Positions 54,926-64,000 of a DNA stretch of 64,000 nucleotides are shown one piece after another. The position numbers were made by a program, and so were the translations under genes. Position 1 is the stretch's first letter; each line of letters opens with the position of its first letter. The stretch is taken from NCBI GenBank assembly GCA_963921195.1, contig OY992536.1, positions 231,916,023-231,980,022 of the forward strand. The letters run 5' to 3'. This DNA is from Pegoplata infirma (Eukaryota > Arthropoda > Insecta > Diptera > Anthomyiidae). A model generated the notes under the pieces. The model saw only the letters and a program-made list of their open reading frames with translations, ran no database searches and was not told the DNA's origin.

Positions 54926-55634
54926 AATGGTACGTGCTAGAAAAAATTGGATGGCAGATTTGGATTCAGCAGAGCAAAATCCATAAGAATAGGTAGGGTG
55001 GGAGGTTTTTTTGACGATGAGTGTAATTATTTAGCTATAACTCGAAAACAGGATCAGCTAGGATTTTCGTGTTCACGATTTTTAAAGTTCAAAATAAAGA
55101 GCAGTGAAATTCCATTAGTTGATTTTGTCACCATTTTACGATAACCTAAACTTGCTTGAAGAGGGGTGTGTGGGGGATTAGAAAGTTCAAATTTTTCGAC
55201 CCGTCCCCATTTGTGGGCGTAGATATTAAAAAAATTGTGTAAATAGTAATGAAATCAAAGCAATCATAATTAATTAATTTCTCAACATTTTAAGGGTGTT
55301 CGACTTGCTTCGCTAGAGATCTTTGCTCGGTGTCCATCTGACAATCAGCACCTTTTCTAAATCATCAGTTCAGCAAGGGGCATTTGCTAAAAATAACGAA
55401 AAGCTCAATCTCCCCAACACTCAGGGGATGCCCCCTACTAATGCAGTGCATTTTGTTGGTATTAGGTTAATAGGTTATGGGGAGGAGAACAGAAGGAGTA
55501 GTATATATATATATATTTAATCCTATGGTTCCATGGAGGAACATAGGGCCACAACAAACTTCTTCCATTCTGATCTGTCTTCTGACAAATTTTTTATTTC
55601 ACGCCAGCTTTTTCGAGTTGATTGTATTTCACTT

Positions 55635-56271
55635 TCAAGCAAGGAGTAGTGTCAAGGAGTAGTGTTTATGGGCATTTATTTTAAATTTTTTTCCAGATCG
55701 TAGCTGACTGGGAAGACTTGCGGGGAGTGAATTCCACATACGACTTGTTCGATTGAGAAACGAATTTTCTCTGTAATGTGTTGTGCGATTCATTGAAAAG
55801 TCTACAACAAACGGCTGTGATCTACTGTATTGACGAGTGTTACGAACGTACACCCGAGTTTCGGGGATAAGTTAACCCATCTCAGCAGAGAACTTACCAC
55901 GATAATATCGGTAGAACAATATACAACCCAAGTGTCGACGATGCTCCAATGAATCAATAGAGTTGGATACCCTACTGTCATTGAATATTGAATGCTTCTT
56001 TCGACACTTGAAAAACATGTTGGTTCCAACGAATATCACACTGTATTTTCATTCCCAGAACATCAAGAGTATTTGATTCTTCAATATTTTTACCACCCAT
56101 GGATACAGTTGACATTGATTCCACAGATCGTCTGTGGGTCAACATACAACATTGGGTCTTGCGAGCATTAAAATCGACCTTATTCCCTTGACTCCACTCG
56201 GAGATTGTAGACAGGACATGCTCTCCATAACCTTCGAGAGCGCAGTGTATGCACCATAAATGTCGGTTCAT
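55635..56271 (-). pseudogene. LINE reverse transcriptase C-terminal remnant
   Basis: The minus strand encodes, in pieces, the region after the polymerase palm of a CR1/Jockey-type LINE ORF2. First comes SEWSQGNKVDFNARKTQCCM followed by ESNTLDVLGMKIQ and RWNQHVFQVSKEAF (56230-55990). In another frame follow RVSNSIDSLEHRRHLGC and FYRYYRGKFSAEMG, then a stop. After the stop come RTSRMWNSLPASLPSQ and KFKINAHKHYSL (55853-55635). About 75 residues that normally link the first two pieces are missing, with a frame change there and an in-frame TAA at the MG junction. The gene is dead. There is no 5' part, endonuclease or YxDD. GC content is higher than around it. Confidence 0.85.
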
Positions 56272-57659
56272 GCCTCCAATTAATAATCTAAACTAACGAT
56301 TCATTACTCGTATTCATTACGTATTTATCAACATTGACTACCGTATATTTACACTCTGATATGTCGGAGGAGAACATACAACATTCTAGTAGTTGTAGTA
56401 GTCGTCGCAGTAGTCCACATCGGATAATAAATGAATAATATTTATACAGACAGTATTTGTTGAACATACAAACAACTACGACGCATGTAAGTTCTTTTTC
56501 AACATAAAGCGCGCGGCGCGGGGCATTTCCAAACACTTGTTGATGATTGAATGAATAAAAAAAAACAAAAAACTTTTAATTCAAACGTTGTGCGTAGGGC
56601 GGCCGACGCGTGTTAAAAAATTTTACGGTTGCAGTTAAGAGTGTTATTGATATTGTGTTGTATTTTCATGGTTTTCTTGTACAATTTATTGTTTTACATA
56701 AAAAAAAAACAAAAAACAAATTGATAAATATTAAAAAATAATTCAAAAACTATGTAAAACAAATGAAAACAAAAAAAAAATTTATAAATTTGTAAAAAAT
56801 AATTTGAACTTGATCTTGAGTAGCATAAATTTTATCATTCAATTAAATATTTTTCAAATAAATTTTATCATTTAAACTCAAAATCCAAAACATGTTGAAC
56901 TTTTATGCCATGATGAAAAAAAAAAAGAATTATTTTCATAATAAGTGTTGAAAAAACAAAAATACAAAAATAAAAAAACAAATAACATTATAAAAGAAAA
57001 TTTATTGCCACAAAATAATTGATTAAATAATTTTTGTACGTAATTGTTAATTGATATAAAACATTATTTAAACAGTGATACAAAATCGAACTTTCGGAAT
57101 CGGAATGTAATGAAACCAAAAGTAAATGAAAGTTGACATTTTACATAAAAAACCCCTCAAGGGTTTTTTTTAAGTTAAGCGCTAGATTTTTTTTTACACG
57201 TGGCTTTTTTTTAAGTTAAACGCTAGATTTTTTTAAACATATTTAAAGTTTGGGTATTTTAAAGGATTTAATTTTTTTTTTGCACTTACTAAACATTCCC
57301 TTTTTGGACATGCGGGGTCCAGTCCAATCAAAATCAGCTTCAATCGTTTCAGTACCTACTTAATGAAAAGCCAAATTATTAAAAATAAACCACTGTGCAC
57401 AGTTGCGTATGATTGTTATTTAAAGGTAATTACAAAATTAATCATACGCCACTTATACAGTTTACAATCAATTATTATTATAATTATACTAAAAGCTAAA
57501 GCGCTGAACTAAAAAAAGGCAGTGAGGGTTTTGTTATTGTATATGTCAACTTTCATTTGCTTTGAGTTTCATCCCATTCCGATTTTGGTTGTTGCACTGT
57601 GTTATGTATGCCTAAATTGTTATGTTTTCTTATGCATAATACTAAAGATGGGCTCAAGA
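56272..57659. other. Intergenic DNA with inverted gene-3-upstream repeat
   Basis: 56272-56640 is comparatively balanced in composition and may be more LINE-derived sequence, but I could not assign it. 57110-57560 is an inverted pair of the AAAATGTCAACTTTCATTTG / GCGCTGAACTAAAAAAA repeat also found at 44160-44270, around the inverse of the 33228 hairpin (57400-57455). No gene. Confidence 0.45.
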
Positions 57660-57800
57660 GTGATTTTTTACTTAAACTCACTCACGCTCACGAGAGGAAT
57701 TTTGAAATCACACACTCACTCACGAGCATATTTTTTCTACTCACACTTCCTTACACAAGCATCGCTCACACTCACGTACTGACACTCACGTGAATCACGC
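57660..57800. repeat. ACTCACG-rich degenerate tandem repeat
   Basis: Roughly ten irregular CTCACACTCACG-type units (CTCACGCTCACGAG, CACTCACTCACGAGC, CACTCACGTACTGACACTC). The two frames here are low-complexity artefacts. Confidence 0.7.
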
Positions 57801-57827
57801 TCTAATGTATTATTTTTATTAAAAATT

Positions 57828-57890
57828 TACTCAATACTATTAAATCGTTTACTGGTGCAAAATTGAGTAATTTTTTACTCAATAGTATTA
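57828..57890 (-). mobile_element. Fragment of the CACAGAAAAAAATT element head
   Basis: Inverse of 27795-27860 and 50715-50777 (AATCGTTTACTGGTGCAAAA; TTTTTTACTCAATAGTATTA). Neither terminus is present. Confidence 0.8.
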
Positions 57891-58402
57891 ACAAGTAAGA
57901 AAGTTATAGTCGGTCAAGCCGACCATATGATACCCTACACCAGTGTTTTCCGGAAAATGGATCCCAAGTCCAAACATGAACCGATTGGATCTGTCTTTTG
58001 TTAGATCTTTATTTAGTGTAGAAAACACACACGGATCAAATTTGGGGGGGGGGGGGTGAAATAAAGCCATAGGCAATAAGGCCATATGGCCTTATTTCTC
58101 AATTCAATGGGAAATAAGGCCATATGGCTTTATTACCAACACAATTGAGCAATTAAGTCATATTGATTTTGCAACCAAAGTGGAAATAAAGCCATATCAG
58201 TTGAAAATGTGGAAATATATTTCCCCGTAAATCCTGCTACCCAAAAAAAAAAATTATTTGGCGAAGCCGCTAAATTAATTTATGGAGTCTGTAATCCCTA
58301 AGCCCGGCGAGGCCGGCTACGCGGAAAAAAATGTTTTTTTGACTATCTTTAAATTAAAAAACCACATATACCAGGAACCTCGGAACTTAGAGGGGTCTAG
58401 AG

Positions 58403-58610
58403 CAGTGGTCGGCAGAAAGAGAGTGTATAAATGCATTGGTATATGAATATAAACATGCATGTGTTTGTGCATTTCTTAAACAGAGCGACATCAATCAGCT
58501 TGTTGTTGTATTTTTATGCTCTTAGCTGTGAGTTTTGTTGACAATCGTGTTATATACGTGTTAATTGCCGATTGTGTTCGGCTCCAGCGTGCAATGGGTG
58601 CCGACCACTG
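58403..58610. mobile_element. Intact hAT-like MITE (CAGTGGTCGGCAGA ends), 208 bp
   Basis: The ends CAGTGGTCGGCAGA and GGTGCCGACCACTG carry perfect GTCTAGAG duplications (58395-58402, 58611-58618). It is the intact sister of 25778-26672. Confidence 0.92.
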
Positions 58611-58714
58611 GTCTAGAGGCACCCATTTTTTATTGGCAGGGTTTTTAATTTAAAGATTGTTTAACAAAAAAAGTTTTTCTGTGTAGCCGGCCTTCGTCCG
58701 GGCTTAGGGATTAC

Positions 58715-58865
58715 AAAATCCATGCATTAAACCCACCCTCTCAGCAAAGTAAAGTTTTCTAGGGTAGCAGGCCTTTGCGCTATCAAATTTGTTATGCCTC
58801 AAAAAGGCCTGATAACCAAAATAGCTTTAGTTTGCAGAGAGGGTGGGTTTAATGCATGGAGTATG
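58715..58865. repeat. Hairpin within the G-run element
   Basis: CCATGCATTAAACCCACCCTC is mirrored by GAGGGTGGGTTTAATGCATGG, with a loop containing AGGCCTTTGCGC and AAAAAGGCCTG. Confidence 0.8.
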
Positions 58866-59451
58866 TAATCCCTAAGACCGGCCGAAGGCCGGCTACGCAG
58901 AAAATCTTTATTACAAAAACACAAATCATAGAAGACGTAATTTCGACATTTCGCCCGAAAAAAATATTTGGGATTTTTTGACAATTTTGTATTGCGAGAA
59001 ATAACATTTTTAGACCTATCATTTTGGGCTATATGTCGCAGCTTGGGCGATATGGCATTTACGGTTTTGGGCGATAAGACCTTGGGCGCTATGTCCGTAC
59101 GCCATCTCAAACTCCATAAATTAATTTAGCGGTTTCGCTAAATAATTTTTTTTTTTTGGGTAAAAGGATTTACGTGGAAATATATTTCCACACTCTCCGC
59201 AAAATAATGATAAACATTTTTAAAAAATTTTTAAATGAGTAATAAAACCATATATGGCTTTATTTCCAACAGTGGTTGGTAATAACGCCATGTGGCCTTA
59301 TTTCTCAACTCTTTGGGAATTAAGGCCATATGGCCTTATTGCCTATGGCTTTATTTCACCCCCCCCTCAAATTTTAGTGGAATTGGTTTATTTTTTTTTC
59401 AATATACCGATTTAACTGAATATTGGTCGAAATTTTTATGAGGGGGACTTA

Positions 59452-60052
59452 CAAGGGAAGTCTCCCTAGTGTCACCCGCGGATCTTTATGGAATTGGTTT
59501 TATTTTGTAGAGCAGAAAAAATAAAGGGACACGTATTTTTTTTTTTAGCGGCCCAAATTCATATTTAGGGGGTAAAAAGGAGGGGGAAGACAATGCCATT
59601 TTCAGTTTTTTTCGTTTATCTCCTGTATTATGCAACGAAACCTAGTCATTTTACATACCAAATGAAAGGTCTTTGGAAAACCTATATACGTGTGCTAAGC
59701 ACGTGTCCAAACATGCACAACTTTTCGTCATATTGAGTAAAATACCAAAATTTTAGGACATTTTTATAATAATAAGTCGAAAAATATTAACTTCTTTGAC
59801 CCGTTGTTAGCACCACGAGATAGGTATTTTTAATACCTTTAATCTGATGCCACACATGCCTATATTAATTTTGTTTAAATAGGCGTATATCGTCAAAAAC
59901 TGAAAAGGTAAATTTCCCCCATACAAATCGACCATCCCTAAAAGTGAGTTTGGGCCGCTAAAAAAAAAATACGTGTCAAATTAATTTTCGTTCTTAACAA
60001 CATATCCAAATTTCATGAAGATCGGAGGGTGACACCAGGGATACTTCCCTTG
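59452..60052. mobile_element. Harbinger-like MITE, copy 2 (601 bp)
   Basis: The ends CAAGGGAAGTCTCCCTAGTG and CCAGGGATACTTCCCTTG are flanked by TTA (59449-59451, 60053-60055). It is nearly identical to 47730-48325, with scattered substitutions, so both moved fairly recently. Confidence 0.88.
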
Positions 60053-60416
60053 TTAGTCCAAAAATGGTCCAATTATATTTCGAATTGATTAGGTAACTAA
60101 CGTACACGTAAACTAATTAGGTAACTAACGTACACGTAAATAAATATTATTTACGCTATTTTTTCCGAATTTTTATACCCTACACCACTCTGTGGTACAG
60201 GGTATAATGAGTTTGTGCTGATGTTTGTAACTACCCGAAGAATTGGTCCTAGACCTACCTTCAAGCATACCGATCGATTTTGCCAATTCGCAACATTTTT
60301 TTTAAGTATTTTTTTTTTATTTTTCCTAAACCCATTTAAAAATATTACGCGTTGAAAAACATACAAAATCTTTTTTTATTCTGAAGTGGTACAAGATTTT
60401 AACAAAAAACTACTCA

Positions 60417-61807
60417 CACTGAAAAAAATAACCTTCCTGATATTAATGAAACGGATTCATTATTTTGTTTTCATTACTTAAATGAAGGAATTCATAAGCT
60501 GATTGAAATTTCATGCATGTTATGAACAAATTTTATGAAACTTGTTTCATTAGATTTCATAATTTCATTAAAAAATATCATACGATTTTTTAGAACCAAA
60601 TACAACTCTGCGTTGCGAATAAGAGAAAGAAAACAGAACAAAAACATACGACGTTTTATTACCCCACGCGTGTTTAGTCTAATTGTAATTTTTACATGTG
60701 TGTTAACTTTTTTCTAATAAAATAAAATAATTTTATATTTTTTTGCTTTGTTGTTGAAACTTGTGTGTGTGTGTTATGCTGGTTATATCTAATTGAAATT
60801 ACAAGTGAAAAGTTCCGTATAAGTGTTTCTTTTGGCTGTTTCTTATAAATTATAATATAATTTGCAACAGAAAAATAGTTTTTAAGTCATTAAAATTTTG
60901 TGATGAAATGTAGGGTAATTTGTGTTGTTTCATTGCTACGTTATTGCTACGTTTTGGCACCACGTGTTTTTAAAGTCATCGCGTTTTTGTCTTTTATAGT
61001 TTACCTTATATGGCAACTCAGACCAATTTAAGTTTGGAGTAAATCTTTGTTGTGTGTAAAAACTAGGTGAAAACCATAAAAAGTGTGCAATTAAGGGTCA
61101 TGTCACAGACTCAATTCCGTTGGGAAGTGGAATAAGTGGTTCACTCGTAAAACGCAAAGCAAATACTTTTTTTCGGAATGAAACCACTTTTAGCAATTCA
61201 ATTCCACTTTGATTTTTGAAAGTGATTTCATTCCGAAAAAAAAAATTGTTTTGCGTTTTACGAGTAACAACTTTTTTTCAAATCCGATCGGAATTGAGTC
61301 TGTGACATGCCCCTAAATAAAATTTCAGTGACGGTTACAGTGATGGTTACATGTGACTTACCAAAATTGTTATTAATGCAAATTTTCACTTATGGGTGTA
61401 TGATACGTGCTGTTTTTAGGTAACTTGTTCCTAACTTGATTAGGGGCTTTCTATGGAAATTTTGATAACTTTAACCAACATGAATTTATCGTAATTCCCA
61501 TATCAAAACCTTAATAAAGTTAGCAACTAGTTACTTGTAAAAAGCAATTATCATACGCTCATTACCAACTACTATTCCACATTTAATCAATGGATATTTT
61601 CATACATTTTATGAAAAACTTCATAAAACGTTTCAAACAAGTTCTACGAATATTTTCATTATTTATATGCAAGTTTTCATTGAAAGGAACTTTAATGACA
61701 CTAGTTTCATTAATCAAATGAAACCTGTCTTCGGTTGAAAACGTGAGTCATTTTTCATTAAGGTTAAGTCAATTTTCATTAATTTCACGAAGCTATTTTT
61801 TTCAGTG
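60417..61807. mobile_element. CAC/GTG-type element (CACTGAAAAAAATA ends) flanked by CA
   Basis: It begins CACTGAAAAAAATAACCTTC and ends CGAAGCTATTTTTTTCAGTG, with CA on both sides. Subterminal TTAATGAAA / TTTCATTAA strings are inverted over ~150 bp. It encloses the palindrome 61092-61316. The 60-aa frame 60535-60717 is not supported. Confidence 0.85.
61092..61316. mobile_element. Nested palindromic MITE (CATGTCACAGACTCAATTCC)
   Basis: TTAAGGGTCATGTCACAGAC and TCAATTCCG at the left are mirrored by CGGAATTGA and GTCTGTGACATGCCCCTAA at the right. The inner pairs are CGTAAAACGCAAAGCAAA / TTGTTTTGCGTTTTACG and TTCGGAATGAAA / TTTCATTCCGAA. The target duplication is not resolved. Confidence 0.8.
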
Positions 61808-61975
61808 CATAGGTGATTTTGTTTCGGACTTTTTACATGTTTATAAAAAAAATATAATACACATAGGCGTTTTTGTTCTTAAATTTATTTTAAATAAATT
61901 TTTATTTGTTGTTCAAAAGTAAAAATTTTGCAAGTTATATATCCGCAAGGACTTGTAGCGAAATATTGATGGTAT

Positions 61976-62127
61976 TCACGTCAGAATTTTTTTCCTTGCA
62001 ATGTGCGAAATGCAACATACTACAACAAACACAAGTAAAATTATTTTGGTGTTTTTTTCATCCCATGTGTTTGTTGTAAAAAGTTTTTCATTTCGTACTT
62101 TGCAAGGCTGAAAACTTCTGACGTGAA
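61976..62127. mobile_element. Small hairpin element (TTCACGTCAGAA ends), 152 bp
   Basis: Perfect 12-bp ends TTCACGTCAGAA / TTCTGACGTGAA. Inner pairs TCCTTGCAA / TTGCAAGG and ACAACAAACACA / TGTGTTTGTTGT. Noncoding. Confidence 0.75.
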
Positions 62128-62179
62128 TTTTATTATCACAAAGAGGCGGAAAAACTTTACCAAAAGGTCATTTTTGTCC

Positions 62180-62800
62180 TTTTTTTAAATACCCTCATAC
62201 AACACCACCTACACCACAAAAACGTACATTAACGGGTTAAAATCTTCTACAAAGATTTTCTGCATCAAATTTTACTAGGGGTTGTCAAAGTCCAAAACTT
62301 CCTGCAAAGTGCAAAATGGTTAAAAAAGTAAAATTGTAAATTATCAAATACTGTTAATTTTTTTTTGCAAAAGTTGAGTGAAATAAGTCGAAAAAAATAT
62401 AAATCTGTTTCTGAGCTAAATAAAGTTAAGAGATAATTCAGTGAAAATTGATGGCGTTTCTTTTCTTACAATTAGAACATTTTAACCCTTTATCCTCATT
62501 TTGGTGCTTTTTTTAAATATCATCATAGACCACTACTAAGGCATACGTTTAAAGGGTTAAGCAATTCTACAAACATTTTCTGCATTAAATTTTACTAGGG
62601 GTTGTCAAAGGCCAAAAGTTCGTGCGATGTAAGCAAAATGTTTAAAAAAGGAAAATTTTAAATTATCATATTTGTTTAATTGTGTCTTACCAAGATACTT
62701 TACAATTTTACTTTTTTAAGCACTTTTCGCACGAACTTTTGGGTTTTGAACCCTTAGTAAAATTTGCTGCAGAACTTTTTTGTAGAACATTTTACCCCTT
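62180..62800. repeat. Two direct and one inverted copy of a ~110-180-bp repeat
   Basis: TTTTACTAGGGGTTGTCAAAG occurs near 62272 and 62590, each preceded by ACGGGTTAA/AAAGGGTTAA, (A/T)TTCTACAAA and TTTTCTGCAT. An inverted diverged copy (CACGAACTTTTGGGTTTTGA, GTAAAATTTGCTGCAGAAC) follows at 62730-62790. The 114-aa frame 62682-63026 starts within it and shows no family. Confidence 0.7.
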
Positions 62801-63086
62801 TAAATTTGAAAATTATTTTTTTTTAAATCGTGTTGCACAGTGTTACGCAATAAAGTTTCGGAATATTACAAAAAAAAAAATGATCAGAAAACTTTTAAAA
62901 TATCAATTTATAAAAAAACCAAAGGCAGACGCAATGTTTTTACGTTTAAATCAAAAACAGTTATGTGTACTAATAACACATAAGTGTTCGTCTGTTATTA
63001 TTTTTATAAACTTTTTCCAAGTTTAGCAGTTTTAGTTTTCATTATTATTGCTGAAGTGTAACAAAATTACATATACCCGTATATAC

Positions 63087-63611
63087 TAGGGTGGCACGAG
63101 TAATGAAGTTTTTTAAATTGTGTTTATGGTTCATTTTGGTCAAAAAAACATTTTGCTTATATTTTTAGCCAATTCAAAAAATGTTAACCCTTACCTCTAG
63201 AGGGTTAAAGTATGACACTAAAAAAATTATACAAATCAAAAAACTAAAAACAAAATGTTCATACAATAAAAAAAAATCGATCTATTTTTTTATTTATTAT
63301 TTTACTTGATAAGCTTATTAACGACAAATTCGAAAAAAGTAATTTTTGTGATAATAAGACCCTAACTGACTTCAATTTTTTTTTCGAAGTCAATTTTAAA
63401 GCTGAAAGCCGTATCCTACCAAAATTTAATTTTTTGTTGTTAATAAGCTAATCAATTAAAAAAATAATTAAAAATAAAAACTTGAATTTTTTTGATTTGT
63501 ATGATTTCTTTTTTAGGGCCAAACATTAACCCCACAAGACACGGGTTAAAATTAAAATTTTTAGACCAAAAGAAACGAAATTTTAAAAAAGTAATTATTC
63601 GTACCACCCTA
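63087..63611. mobile_element. hAT-like foldback (TAGGGTGGCACGAG ends)
   Basis: The left end, TAGGGTGGCACGAGTAAT with GAAGTTTTTTAAA, is mirrored by TTTAAAAAAGTAATTATTCG and TACCACCCTA. The flanks are GTATATAC (63079-63086) and ATATATAC (63612-63619), an 8-bp duplication with one difference. Interior AAGCTTATTAACGACAAA and GTTGTTAATAAGCT strings relate it to the arms of 14164-25160. The frame 63452-63643 is spurious. Confidence 0.75.
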
Positions 63612-63618
63612 ATATATA

Positions 63619-63822
63619 CACTCAAAATAAAACTTATGTCCAATCAGCAGAAAATTTTTCTGAAAATACACCCAAATTTAAAACAACAACATAAAACAAC
63701 AGTTACTACAATGTATTATTTTTTGGAAAAAAAAAAAATTGTTTGCCATTAAAAAAAAAAAACTACTAAACTAAGTTGAAAACAACAAATGTCTTGCAGT
63801 AACTGCAATAATTTTCTAAGTG
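63619..63822. mobile_element. Short CAC/GTG-type element
   Basis: It begins CACTCAAAATAAAACTTATG after TA and ends TAACTGCAATAATTTTCTAAGTG before TG. It abuts the hAT-like foldback. The right end matches the terminus at 2070-2090, so it belongs to that subfamily. The flanks differ at one base. Confidence 0.6.
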
Positions 63823-64000
63823 TGTTATAAAAACTATAGTTTCCATAAAAAATATGAATGCACTTAATACATACATTAATTTAAAATAAAGTCGAACAAA
63901 CAAAAATAAAACAATAATTTCAAATAAAAATAAATTCATATTGCCTTTTAAGTTAGCATTTTTGTATTTCTTTTTTTTTTGAAAGAAAACACTTGGTTTA
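63823..64000. other. Nothing recognised
   Basis: AT-rich sequence to the window edge without repeat or gene signal. Confidence 0.4.

Larger units (their letters stand above)
58044..59366. mobile_element. Element with G-run ends and AAATAAGGCCATATGGC arms
   Basis: The left end is G13 then TGAAATAAAGCCATAGGC; the right end is GCCTATGGCTTTATTTCACC then a C run. TCAAATTT is duplicated on both sides (58036-58043, 59367-59374). AAGGCCATATGGCCTTATTT palindromes lie within both arms. It is a foldback with long arms continuing through AGCCGCTAAATTAATTTATGG and TAAGCCCGGCGAGGCCGGC. It contains the hAT-like MITE 58403-58610 and an inner hairpin. No coding frame. Confidence 0.85.
57893..60060 (+). repeat. 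Dispersed fly-type repeat, split by two insertions
   Basis: It starts AAGTAAGAAAGTTATAGTCG, AGCCGACCATATGATACCC, is homologous to the inverse of 52176-54495, and breaks at 58043 for the insertion 58044-59366. It resumes with AGTGGAATTGG...ATACCGATTTAACTGAATATTGG and breaks again for 59452-60052, with TCCAAAAATGG beyond. An inverse end fragment, ACACCACTCTGTGGTACAGG, lies at 60181-60290. Confidence 0.7.

Noticed and set aside
54714..55144. Frames of 65-90 aa
   Set aside because: They run across a foldback and repeat debris. No domain or signal peptide.
55802..56029. A separate minus-strand gene of 75 aa
   Set aside because: It is a wrong-frame reading across the deletion in the LINE remnant.
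62682..63026. A 114-aa frame
   Set aside because: It starts inside a repeat copy, has poly-Lys/Phe AT-driven composition and matches no family.

Overview
The window is AT-rich eukaryotic nuclear DNA, most probably from an insect and most likely a fly. Three facts support this. There are three short, apparently intronless genes for secreted low-complexity proteins, with metazoan-style poly(A) signals. There is a Pol III (tRNA-derived) SINE, and there are two non-LTR retrotransposon reverse-transcriptase remnants of the kind common in insects. The fly assignment is inference from the style of the dispersed repeats. No bacterial operon, rRNA, functional tRNA or CRISPR is present. Most of the long open frames are chance frames in AT-rich repeats.

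Genes: (1) 4649-5533 (+), a secreted Gly/Pro/Tyr-rich protein with two short Cys pairs and a 4x GYTQP repeat. (2) 28627-30912 (-), a 761-residue secreted Asn/Gln-rich protein; its usable ATG lies 15 nt inside the longest frame, whose first codon is GTG. (3) 44640-44873 (+), a 77-residue secreted small protein or peptide precursor with a clear TATA box, a short leader, a C-terminal Gly-Arg and a poly(A) signal. They lie about 14-23 kb apart. The sequence does not show that they act together. Extracellular structural roles (eggshell, glue or cuticle-like) are plausible for 1 and 2 but unproven.

Repeats fill nearly all the rest, and many insertion boundaries can be read to the base. At 8.1-11.9 kb there is a 3.8-kb array of a 35-bp palindromic satellite that switches orientation exactly at a CTATAG. 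Diverged relatives lie at 35.4-37.9 kb and 53.0-53.9 kb inside two unrelated mobile elements. At 14.2-25.2 kb a large foldback holds a stack of insertions: hAT-like 16243-21104, containing a CAC/GTG element 16461-20623, containing hAT-like 17107-19374, containing a palindrome, containing a SINE (17769-17955) with a 16-bp target duplication. At 25.3-27.0 kb a hAT-like element contains a second one, which contains a third. At 34.0-43.2 kb another large foldback carries insertions in one arm only, so the other arm records the empty sites. At 57.9-60.3 kb a dispersed repeat is split by a G-run element, which itself contains another hAT-like element, and by a Harbinger-like MITE.

Two recurring patterns stand out. 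At least eleven elements begin CAC, end GTG (one ends GAGTA) and are flanked by a 2-bp direct repeat that is always TA or CA/TG. A separate ~290-300-bp MITE (ends CACAGACTA) is flanked by 7-bp duplications. These element groups and the self-complementary satellite are the most promising candidates for something undescribed.
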